This document shows positions 25,840 to 33,347 of a DNA stretch of 64,000 nucleotides, one piece after another. Origin of the DNA: Pinibacter sp031553495 (GTDB lineage Bacteria; Bacteroidota; Bacteroidia; Chitinophagales; Chitinophagaceae); contig JAVBLN010000024.1 in NCBI GenBank assembly GCA_031553495.1, positions 240,656 through 304,655 of the forward strand, read 5' to 3'. How positions within the stretch are numbered: position 1 is the first letter of the stretch; each line of letters opens with the position of its first letter. The notes beneath the pieces were generated by a model. It saw only the letters and a program-made list of their open reading frames with translations. It had not been told where the DNA came from and made no database searches. Both the position numbers and the translations under genes were made by a program.

Positions 25840-28173
25840 TCAAAACTCAATTTTATAACTCAAGTTTGGAACCATTAAAGGCTCCCTGTTTTGATCTACG
25901 GTGAAAGTTTTAAAATTATACCTGTGGCCGTAGTATTCCTTGTAACCGGTGGCATTCAAAACTTTTATGGCAAATTCGTGCGAAATATTTTTTCTGTTTA
26001 GTTTATAGCTTACCGTGAAATGCGCAAGCAAAGCGGGCGACAATTGTTGCGAATATGCGTTACGCTCATCATAAATGGCATCTTGTTGCAGTTGCGAAGC
26101 CGCTGTATTTATGGGAGAATATCGATCCCCACCCTGGTAACCAATGCGCATGTTGGCATTGAATACATTTTGTTTATTACGCCCTGCCATCCACTCTTTG
26201 CCAATTAAAAAGTTGGTTATGTAATTCCTGCTGAACCTTGTATTATGCCACACATTATCGCCGCCTTTATACCGCGATTGAAACAACGAACCGGTTATTA
26301 AAAAATAAAATCCGCGAGACATGAACTTCTCAAATGTAATATCCACGCCATAGTTCAAACCTTTCCCGGTATTCTCCAGTTTGCTATGCATAAACCAATC
26401 GTCCTGCATATTTATAAAAGAATAAGAGCTGTCGGGAATTACAGGCACGCTGTAAAGCAACTGTATATAAGGCTCCGCACGAAAATGAAAATCGTTTCCA
26501 ATATTCCAGTCGTATGATAACACAAGATGTTGCGCACGTGTAAAATCAAGATCCTTATTTATAAATTTTCTGTTTTCGGATTGAGTAAAATAATAATTCA
26601 GCATTTCAATACGACTGTGCAGGCCGTAAGCCAGCGCCAATGAATGCATCGGCGCAAACTGCCATTTGGCGCTCAATCGCGGCTCTATGCTATAACGATT
26701 ATTTAGTGTAAAATACTGTGCGTACAGCCCGGCATTCAACACCCATTTACCGGACAGATGAAAAGAAGAATTTGAGTATGCCGACAATAACGAACTAAAC
26801 CCGTTTTCATTGGTTACTGTTTGCATTGGTGTGCCAGATGGCTCCGCTTTGTTCAACTTCATATCATACATTAAACCGGTAATATTCACGCCGGTTCTAT
26901 TAGTATGTGTAGAGCTGAATTTTTTATTGTAGAATGATGAGAACACAAAATTCCAATTTGTTTTTTTAATTACATTTTGCGGCAAAAGCTGAATTTTATC
27001 ATTCATGCGTTCTGTATGAAGATCAAGCCCACTCACTGTTGTAGCTAATGAAGTTTTCAAAAAACCATTATAACCAATTTGAATTTTGTGTGCAAGTCCA
27101 AAAGCGCCCATGTATTGTTTTACGTCCTGCGTTTCCTTATCCTGCATGTATTCCCATTTTGAAGAGTCGGTTTCGGCGGTTTGGCCGGAGCGGTCAATTA
27201 AACCAATTCCCCACAATGAAAAAGTTCCTGCTTTTGCAGTTGGAAAATTAAGTTTAAAACTTAGATCCTGGTACTTTGTGCCATCAGCATCATCGGGCAT
27301 TAAGGGTGAGAGCAGCGACAAAGTGGAATAGCGGTAGTTAAACAAATAAGAGGATTGTTTATCTTTTTTAAATGGCCCTTCAGAAGATACATCAATGCCA
27401 ATAAGCCCAAGCTGTACGGCATTTTCGTTACGCTTATTATTTCCGTTTCGCAACTTTATATCAAACACACCGGATAACGCGTTGCCATATTCTGCCGGAA
27501 ATGCGCCTGTAAAAAAATCAGAATTTCCAAGTACCAGGCTGCTCAGCGCCGTTAATCCGCCACCGCCAAAACCTGTTACGTCAGCAAAGTGGTTGGGATT
27601 AGGAATTTCAATTTCCTCCAGTTTCCATTGCAAAAATTTTGGCGCGTTGCCGCGCACCACAATGCCGTTATTTCCCACGCCAATACCCACACCTGCAAAC
27701 GAAGAGGCCAAACGTGCGGGATCATCAAAACCTCCGGCAAAGCGCTTCGCTTCTTCCACACTCAACATGCGTGCACTGGCCAACGCCATAGCATTTAGCG
27801 GCCGCGTTTTATCAAATGTAGGCCGCACCACCACTTCGCGAAGGTCAGATGCGCTTTCCTTCATACGCACTTCTATAACCACTTCTTTAGAAGACGACAC
27901 CAGCACCTCTTTAATAATGAAGGGTTCATAACCAACGTGGGTAATTTCCACATCATATCTTCCAACCGGAATATTTTGCAACGAAAAATTTCCGGCACTA
28001 TCAGTAACTGTTGATACCTGTTCACTACTTTTAAGCAACACCACGGTAGCCAATACTATTGGCTGATCGGAAGCGCCATCACGCACCACGCCGCGAATAT
28101 TTTGAACACCTGTTTGTGCATAGGATGTTATACTCACTATTAACAAAAACCAACAGTTAAGCAAAATTTTCAT
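25840..28173 (-). CDS. TonB-dependent receptor with carboxypeptidase-regulatory-like N-terminal domain
   Basis: 777 residues. After the signal peptide (about 1-19) comes a carboxypeptidase-regulatory-like domain (about 24-108) with PIVLATVVLLKSSEQ and GYEPFIIKEVLV. The plug is at about 120-245, where GNNGIVVRGNAPKFLQWKLE is the characteristic strand. The barrel runs to a C-terminal aromatic (LSYKIEF), the signal for BAM assembly. It lacks the SusC hallmark and has no SusD partner, so it is a general transporter of unknown ligand. It lies upstream of the two-component pair on the same strand but is separated from it by 563 bp of repeats. A closely similar layout is common in Bacteroidota. Confidence 0.9.
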   Translation of the reverse strand: MKILLNCWFLLIVSITSYAQTGVQNIRGVVRDGASDQPIVLATVVLLKSSEQVSTVTDSAGNFSLQNIPVGRYDVEITHVGYEPFIIKEVLVSSSKEVVIEVRMKESASDLREVVVRPTFDKTRPLNAMALASARMLSVEEAKRFAGGFDDPARLASSFAGVGIGVGNNGIVVRGNAPKFLQWKLEEIEIPNPNHFADVTGFGGGGLTALSSLVLGNSDFFTGAFPAEYGNALSGVFDIKLRNGNNKRNENAVQLGLIGIDVSSEGPFKKDKQSSYLFNYRYSTLSLLSPLMPDDADGTKYQDLSFKLNFPTAKAGTFSLWGIGLIDRSGQTAETDSSKWEYMQDKETQDVKQYMGAFGLAHKIQIGYNGFLKTSLATTVSGLDLHTERMNDKIQLLPQNVIKKTNWNFVFSSFYNKKFSSTHTNRTGVNITGLMYDMKLNKAEPSGTPMQTVTNENGFSSLLSAYSNSSFHLSGKWVLNAGLYAQYFTLNNRYSIEPRLSAKWQFAPMHSLALAYGLHSRIEMLNYYFTQSENRKFINKDLDFTRAQHLVLSYDWNIGNDFHFRAEPYIQLLYSVPVIPDSSYSFINMQDDWFMHSKLENTGKGLNYGVDITFEKFMSRGFYFLITGSLFQSRYKGGDNVWHNTRFSRNYITNFLIGKEWMAGRNKQNVFNANMRIGYQGGDRYSPINTAASQLQQDAIYDERNAYSQQLSPALLAHFTVSYKLNRKNISHEFAIKVLNATGYKEYYGHRYNFKTFTVDQNREPLMVPNLSYKIEF

Positions 28174-28339
28174 AATTCGGTTTTATGCAGCAAAACTGTT
28201 ACTAAACATTCAACCAAAAAACAATTCAACTATAAACTGTTAGTCTTTACTGTTGAACTGTTATAAAACATAGTTGTGTTGAAATAGTTGAAAATTGAAA
28301 GTGTATGTCATACCTTATGCAAGGGTAAGCAATTGCACA

Positions 28340-28375
28340 CATAACTCATAACTCATAACACATAACTCATAACTT
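28340..28375. repeat. Heptad tract left of repeat A copy 11
   Basis: ATAACTC, ATAACTC, ATAACAC, ATAACTC, ATAACTT. Complementary in sense to the tract at 28452. Confidence 0.85.
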
Positions 28376-28381
28376 TTTTGG

Positions 28382-28453
28382 AACCGGCGGTAGTGCTACT
28401 ATTAAGCATCGTTGTGTCACTCACTTGTACGGTAGTAAGGCTATTCAACAAGT
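28382..28453 (+). repeat. Repeat A copy 11
   Basis: The most regular copy: GGAACCGGCGG, TAGTGCTACTATTAAGC, ATCG, the 17-base core, and half 2 CGGTAGTAAGGCTATTCAAC. Confidence 0.97.
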
Positions 28454-28482
28454 TATGAGTAATGAGTTTTGAGTAATGAGTG
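28452..28482. repeat. Heptad tract right of repeat A copy 11
   Basis: TTATGAG, TAATGAG, TTTTGAG, TAATGAG. Period exactly 7. Confidence 0.85.
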
Positions 28483-28710
28483 CTTTTGTTTTTGCTTGCA
28501 ATCAGTGTTTAAAGCACTTTCAACTTTCAATTTTCACATTCCCACATTCTCACATTAATAAAGTTTGTTCAAAACAAATGAACCCGGCCCGAACTACAGA
28601 ATTTTCAAATTAGCACATTTTCAAATTTTCAAATTCATTTTCACATTTCTCACATTTTTTTACTAATTTTTTTAGTTATTTTTGGCACCTTATAAACAAC
28701 CTTGAACCTG

Positions 28711-29805
28711 ATGAATAATCTCATTTACAAAATTGCTTTAACTAAGATCCCCAACATTGGCGCAGTTCAGGCCAAAACACTTATTGAACATTTTGGAAAT
28801 GCTGAAGATATTTTTAAAGCAAAAAAATCTTCGCTTGAAAAAATTGAAGGTATAGGAGAAATTAAAGCCGCTTCCATCAAAAATTTTGAAGACTTCTTCT
28901 TTGCTGAACAGGAAATAGAATTTTTAGAACGCTACAACATAAAACCGCTATTTCTTACAGATGAAGATTATCCTAAACGCCTTGCTACCTATTACGATTC
29001 ACCAACTATATTATACTATAGCGGAAATGCGGATTTAAACGCAGCTAAAATTATTGCGGTGATCGGTACCCGCCTCCATACTGAATATGGCAAACAACTT
29101 ACCGAAAAGCTGATCAGTGATCTTACAGAGTATAATATAATGGTAGTAAGCGGCATGGCCTTTGGAATTGACGGAGTAGCGCATAAAGCAGCGCTTAAAA
29201 ACAATTTACCAACTATTGGTGTATTGGCTCATGGCTTAGACATTATGTACCCGCCCGAACACACCAGCCTTGCAAAAGAAATGATTAATAACGGCGGATT
29301 GCTGACCGAATTTCACAGTGGCACCAAACCTGATAAGCATAATTTTCCAACACGCAACCGGATTGTGGCAGGCATGAGCGACGCTACCATAGTTATAGAA
29401 ACCAAAACAAAAGGCGGCAGTATGATCACGGCTGAAATTGCAAACAGGTATAACAAAGATGTGTTCGCGTTTCCAGGCAGAACTACTGATATTAAAAGTT
29501 CAGGTTGCAACAAGCTCATCAAAACCAGGAAGGCCGCAATGATAACTTGCGCCGCGGATGTAGTTGAAATGCTTGGCTGGAAAGAAACCCGTAAAGCAAA
29601 AAAAGTGCAACGCGAATTATTCATTGATCTTTCCCCTGAAGAAAAAATAGTACTGGAACTGTTGAAAGAAAAAGAAACCATGCACATTGACGAGCTGAAC
29701 CTGAAAAGTAACCTATCCAGCAGTTCTATTGCGGCTGCAATATTAAATCTTGAGCTTCAAAACATCGTGTGCAGCTTACCGGGAAAAATGTATATGATTG
29801 CGTAG
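28711..29805 (+). CDS. dprA: DNA-processing protein DprA/Smf
   Basis: 364 residues from the ATG at 28711, three codons after a TTG. The N-terminal helix-hairpin-helix part has IPNIGAVQAKTLIEHFGNA. The Rossmann-like DprA core has IAVIGTRLHTEYGKQ, VVSGMAFGIDGVAHKAAL, the FPTRNRIVAGMS motif and KGGSMITAEIANRY. A C-terminal winged helix (about 310-364) is present. DprA loads RecA on incoming single strands in natural transformation. It is conserved even in species where competence is unproven. It stands alone between two repeat-rich gaps. Confidence 0.96.
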   Translation: MNNLIYKIALTKIPNIGAVQAKTLIEHFGNAEDIFKAKKSSLEKIEGIGEIKAASIKNFEDFFFAEQEIEFLERYNIKPLFLTDEDYPKRLATYYDSPTILYYSGNADLNAAKIIAVIGTRLHTEYGKQLTEKLISDLTEYNIMVVSGMAFGIDGVAHKAALKNNLPTIGVLAHGLDIMYPPEHTSLAKEMINNGGLLTEFHSGTKPDKHNFPTRNRIVAGMSDATIVIETKTKGGSMITAEIANRYNKDVFAFPGRTTDIKSSGCNKLIKTRKAAMITCAADVVEMLGWKETRKAKKVQRELFIDLSPEEKIVLELLKEKETMHIDELNLKSNLSSSSIAAAILNLELQNIVCSLPGKMYMIA

Positions 29806-29909
29806 CGGGGTTTCACGCAAAGGTGTTTCATGCAAAGCCGCAAAGAAGGCAACGGGCACAAAGGGTTGTTTAATGTAATAGTGTATTTTATTATAAAACA
29901 AACTGCATG

Positions 29910-29944
29910 AGTAGGCAGTGGGCAGTAGGCGGTTGGCAGTAGAG
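29910..29944. repeat. Heptad tract
   Basis: GTAGGCA, GTGGGCA, GTAGGCG, GTTGGCA, GTAG: period 7, GC-rich word family. Confidence 0.85.
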
Positions 29945-30082
29945 AATCTGTATTAAACAGGAATGGCTGGGAATTGCCGTTGTTGCGTGTGTAGAGGGGC
30001 CATCGTGCGAATGCACACCAACAACCAATGAAGAAGCAATTTGCCGGTAAGACACAAGCTTGACTATACACTTGGCTCAGTT

Positions 30083-30147
30083 ACCACGCTTGCGCCAGGT
30101 GCGTGATAATCAACTAAAGAAATGTCTACTTTTTTCAGAACGTGACA
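30083..30147 (+). repeat. Repeat B copy 3 (tail without the hairpin)
   Basis: TTGCGCCAGGTGCGTGATAA followed by CAACTAAAGAAATGTCTACTTTTTTCAGAACGTGACA in pieces shared with copies 1 and 2. Confidence 0.7.
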
Positions 30148-30151
30148 GCAG

Positions 30152-30246
30152 GATCTGATCTCTGATTTCTGATTTCGATAATGCTTGCCTGTACTCCAAC
30201 ACCGGAAACCAGCAACCTGAAACCAGTAACCTGTAACTTGCAACCC
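30152..30246. repeat. Heptad tracts
   Basis: CTGATCT, CTGATTT, CTGATTT at 30155, then CCAGCAA, CCTGAAA, CCAGTAA, CCTGTAA, CTTGCAA from 30209 up to repeat A copy 12. Confidence 0.85.
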
Positions 30247-30316
30247 GCTCCATAGCATTCCTGCCGTACAAGTGAGTGACACAACAATGCTTAATAGTAG
30301 CACTACCGCTGGTCCC
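30245..30316 (-). repeat. Repeat A copy 12
   Basis: The core is intact. The half-1 side reads ACAATGCTTAATAGTAGCAC and ends in ACCGCTGGTCCCC. Confidence 0.95.
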
Positions 30317-30518
30317 CAAATAAAAGATATGAGTATTGAGTTCTGAGTATTGAGTGGAATATCAGTGAGTTCGATCTACGCTATTTCATTCAGGTTAAAT
30401 TTAACATTTTATTGGTTGAAAATAAATATATACATTCGTAACTCAAATAAAAAAATGACTTTTGTCATACTTTTAAAATCATTAATTGTCTCTTTTTGTG
30501 ACCCACTAAAAAATTTAC

Positions 30519-32321
30519 ATGTCGTTCAAATCAATCCATGACTTTCACATTCCTGTAATGGGACTTGCCTATACAATAGATTCGCCGGCAAAAGTTGGCA
30601 AATACGGTATCTCATCTGTTGTATCGCTTGTTGAGGACCGTCTTATAGAAATGATGAGAGGCTACTATTACAATCAACTCAAAGAACCTTATGTGCATAT
30701 AGATGATAAGCAATCAGACTATAGGTTCAAACGTATTAAAGATTATTTAAACCTTTTAAACAAAGTTGTAAAAATTCGTTTTGAGGAGTTGAAAAATTCA
30801 GCATTCGAAAAGGGATCGGAGATCGTGAAATATTTCGAAATGCTTCCTGAACACTCCTACCTTAAAGTGCTTTACAATAAAATGCTGGAAACCAAGGATG
30901 CTATTGAAAAAATGCATATCCAGGACAAGCTGCGTCAAATGATGAGGCCCGGAAGTATTGATGTGAATATAATGACCAAGCTGGACAAAAATAATTATGA
31001 TAAGGAAGGCAACGTTATTGAAAATGGCTCCGATGCATTAACAGCTTTGCGGGCCTACGCCGAGAGCGACTTGCAGGATTCTTCCATAATTTTTTCTGCC
31101 GGCATGAATCCTAGATTATATAATTACCTGGCTGAATTCGAAAATCTTAGGCAACGGCCGGATGGCAGCTTTACAAAAAAAATTGTTATTAAGGTAAGTG
31201 ATTTCAGGTCTGCGCTTATACAAGGAAAATACCTGGCCAAAAAAGGTTATTGGGTTAGTGAATTCAGAATTGAATCGGGGTTAAACTGTGGAGGTCACGC
31301 ATTTGCCACAGATGGTTTTCTAATTGGTCCCATTCTGGAAGAGTTTAAAACCAAAAAAGAAGAACTGGTAAATGAGCTTTTCGATCTGTACACAAAAAGC
31401 GGTTACGAGCATGTACCGGAAAAAGCACCTGCAATAAACATCACCTTTCAGGGTGGTATTGGAAATGCGGAAGAACAAAAATTTCTGCTCAACTACTATA
31501 AATTAAGTGCTACCGGTTGGGGATCTCCATTCTTATTAGTTCCGGAAAGCACTACCGTTGATGAACATACGCTTTCTCTTTTGGAAAAGTCCAAAGAAGA
31601 TGATATTATTCTAAGTCATAATTCTCCATTGGGTGTGCGATTCAATTATTTACGCAACAACACCGCCGAAGCAGAGAAAAACGATCGAATTAGCAAAAAC
31701 AAGCCCGGTAGTCCCTGCACTGAAAAATATCTTGAAAATAATTGCGAATTCACAAAGCGGCCGATTTGCACTGCCTCTATCGAATATCAAAAAAAGAAAA
31801 TGGCAGTCATAGAGGCCAGCGATATTCCCGAGGCTGAAAAAGAAAGTCAGAGGAAAGCCGTGCTAACAAAGGAATGCTTGTGTATTGGCCTTAGCACGTC
31901 TGCGGCTATTAAGTATAATTCGCTGTTTTTAAAAAATTATGAAGCGGTAACAATTTGCCCCGGGCCAAATATTGCTTATTTCAACAAGCGTGTGTCATTA
32001 AAAGAAATGGTGGATCACATATACGGCAAAACAAATTTAATTACCGACAATTCGCGCCCCGACCTGTTTACAAAGGAGCTTCAATTATATATTGACTACT
32101 TAAAAGAACAAGTTGAGGAACTGTCTCACAATTTTCATGAAAAGAAACAAAAGTATATTAACGACTTTAAAAACAATCTGAATAACGGTATTGAATATTA
32201 TAAAAAATTAGCGTCTTCAATTTCGGAATTTAATATTTCTACAAAGTTTGAAGAAGGATTACACCAGGCCGAAAAGAAGTTGCAAACGCTGTTTAGCGCA
32301 AAGCTGAAGGCTAACAGTTAA
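30519..32321 (+). CDS. Uncharacterised conserved protein, TIM-barrel-like with cysteine-rich C-terminal half
   Basis: 600 residues, no signal peptide, cytosolic. I know the family only as a hypothetical protein of Bacteroidota. The segments GLNCGGHAFATDG (254-266), QGGIGNAEEQ (311-320) and GWGSPFLLVPE (333-343) recall the FMN/phosphate-binding loops of nitronate-monooxygenase and IMPDH-type TIM barrels. The C-terminal half has Cys400, Cys409, Cys417, Cys453, Cys455 and Cys480 in conserved-looking settings (SPCTEKYLENNC, RPICTAS, KECLCIG, TICPGP), enough for an iron-sulfur or zinc site. The last 75 residues are strongly helical (coiled-coil-like). The N-terminus (FKSIHDFHIPVMGLAYTIDS) looks like the first barrel strand. 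Promoter and repeats lie upstream, a terminator follows, and there is no operon partner. Confidence 0.75.
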   Translation: MSFKSIHDFHIPVMGLAYTIDSPAKVGKYGISSVVSLVEDRLIEMMRGYYYNQLKEPYVHIDDKQSDYRFKRIKDYLNLLNKVVKIRFEELKNSAFEKGSEIVKYFEMLPEHSYLKVLYNKMLETKDAIEKMHIQDKLRQMMRPGSIDVNIMTKLDKNNYDKEGNVIENGSDALTALRAYAESDLQDSSIIFSAGMNPRLYNYLAEFENLRQRPDGSFTKKIVIKVSDFRSALIQGKYLAKKGYWVSEFRIESGLNCGGHAFATDGFLIGPILEEFKTKKEELVNELFDLYTKSGYEHVPEKAPAINITFQGGIGNAEEQKFLLNYYKLSATGWGSPFLLVPESTTVDEHTLSLLEKSKEDDIILSHNSPLGVRFNYLRNNTAEAEKNDRISKNKPGSPCTEKYLENNCEFTKRPICTASIEYQKKKMAVIEASDIPEAEKESQRKAVLTKECLCIGLSTSAAIKYNSLFLKNYEAVTICPGPNIAYFNKRVSLKEMVDHIYGKTNLITDNSRPDLFTKELQLYIDYLKEQVEELSHNFHEKKQKYINDFKNNLNNGIEYYKKLASSISEFNISTKFEEGLHQAEKKLQTLFSAKLKANS

Positions 32322-32346
32322 AATTCCGTTTCTAAAATGAATCAAT

Positions 32347-32380
32347 AAAGCCCTGCTCTTATATTGCAGGGCTTTAATTT
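32347..32380. terminator. Two-way intrinsic terminator between convergent genes
   Basis: AAAGCCCTGC and GCAGGGCTTT form a perfect 10-bp stem with a 9-base loop, followed by TAATTTT on the plus strand. The stem's own A/T ends give a T run in both directions. Confidence 0.9.
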
Positions 32381-32410
32381 TGAAGTATAAAACACATCAA
32401 CTTTTCTCTG

Positions 32411-33076
32411 TTAATTTTTAACTTCCGTTCGGGCATCATGCCATTCTATTGCCAGCTTAGCCAAATATTTTGCCATTTCCTGTTTCATATCAATATCCAT
32501 GCTTTCCATTAAAGGCGCTGATTTTTTCGACCATTCCAAGTATTCATTTTCACTTGCCTGAATTGCTTCTTTATTACCTGTACTGAGATTGCTTTTAAAC
32601 TTCTGTAAGATTTCATCAAAAGCTACAAAATGCTTTTTGATTTCGGGATTATCAAATTGTGGCTCATCGGTTTCTTTAATATCATTTATTTGCTTCTGTC
32701 TTTCTTTTTCATTTTCTGCAAAATATTCTTCAGGCGTTATGGTAGCTTTTTGAGGTTGGTTATTACTTATGTAAGCTACAGTGCAACCGATGATCAATGC
32801 AGTAATTGCAAGAAACCCAAACAGCGTTACATTACCCGCGTTTTTCTTCCAGATAGTATAACCATAAATAACCATCGCTAATCCTAAAATAAGCATACCC
32901 ACCGCAAGACCTATATTCCCAAACAACTCATAAACCGGCAACAATAACCTGGGCACACGATACATTGATTGTTCACCAAAATAAATAGTTCCCAAACTAA
33001 AAAAGCATACGCCTATAAAGACTATTGCAAATAACTTTACTTTTTCTGCAACAATTACAACCTTTTGTTTTTCCAT
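32411..33076 (-). CDS. Uncharacterised membrane protein
   Basis: 221 residues. Three membrane segments are visible: LFAIVFIGVCFFSLGTIYF (about 12-30), IGLAVGMLILGLAMVIYGY (about 51-69) and LFGFLAITALIIGCTVAYI (about 84-102). A charged soluble helical domain follows (about 110-221) with many Glu, Lys and Gln. No motif I recognise. The gene converges on the cysteine-rich protein gene and shares the terminator at 32347. The start is ATG without a Shine-Dalgarno sequence. Confidence 0.75.
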   Translation of the reverse strand: MEKQKVVIVAEKVKLFAIVFIGVCFFSLGTIYFGEQSMYRVPRLLLPVYELFGNIGLAVGMLILGLAMVIYGYTIWKKNAGNVTLFGFLAITALIIGCTVAYISNNQPQKATITPEEYFAENEKERQKQINDIKETDEPQFDNPEIKKHFVAFDEILQKFKSNLSTGNKEAIQASENEYLEWSKKSAPLMESMDIDMKQEMAKYLAKLAIEWHDARTEVKN

Positions 33077-33311
33077 GAAGTTTTATTTTAAAGGAGATTA
33101 AGGGGACATAGGCATGGCCGCAAAAATATAAACTGGAAAAAATATTCCTTTATGAAAAACGCCTGTAAATTTTAATTTCCACAACTTTGGAAAATCTTAT
33201 ACCGGGCATATGCAATGTTTAACTTCACTCAAAACACGTTAAAAACTAGCAATATAGGAAGCAAAGAATATGTTGGGCTTCATCAATTAAATATTTATTA
33301 AGAAAAAAAGT

Positions 33312-33344
33312 TTTGGTAGCAATTTAACCATCACCCTATCTTTG
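33312..33344 (+). promoter_or_regulatory. Bacteroidota-type promoter of guaB
   Basis: -33 box TTTG at 33312-33315, a 21-base spacer and -7 box TATCTTTG at 33337-33344, three bases before the ATG. It fits TTTG / TAnnTTTG and implies a very short leader. Confidence 0.7.
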
Positions 33345-33347
33345 CAC

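Larger units (their letters stand above)
28174..28710. other. 537-bp divergent gap with repeat A flanked by inverted heptads
   Basis: Between the minus-strand receptor gene and dprA. The centre is repeat A copy 11 with ACTCATA-type heptads on its left and TATGAGT-type on its right, so the whole is an inverted arrangement. The right 200 bases are TTTTCACATT-like degenerate tandem. Confidence 0.8.
29806..30518. other. 713-bp intergenic repeat mosaic, no gene
   Basis: Holds a TTTCACGCAAAGG / TTTCATGCAAAGCCGC direct repeat right after dprA, heptads at 29910, repeat B copy 3 (tail only), more heptads, a GCCTGTACTCCAACACCGG motif, repeat A copy 12, TGAGTAT heptads at 30327, and an AT-rich leader before the next gene. 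Confidence 0.75.

Noticed and set aside
29806..29880. RNA gene after dprA suggested by the GCAAAG repeats
   Set aside because: TTTCACGCAAAGG-type direct repeats are a common low-complexity intergenic motif in this phylum and show no stable fold here.
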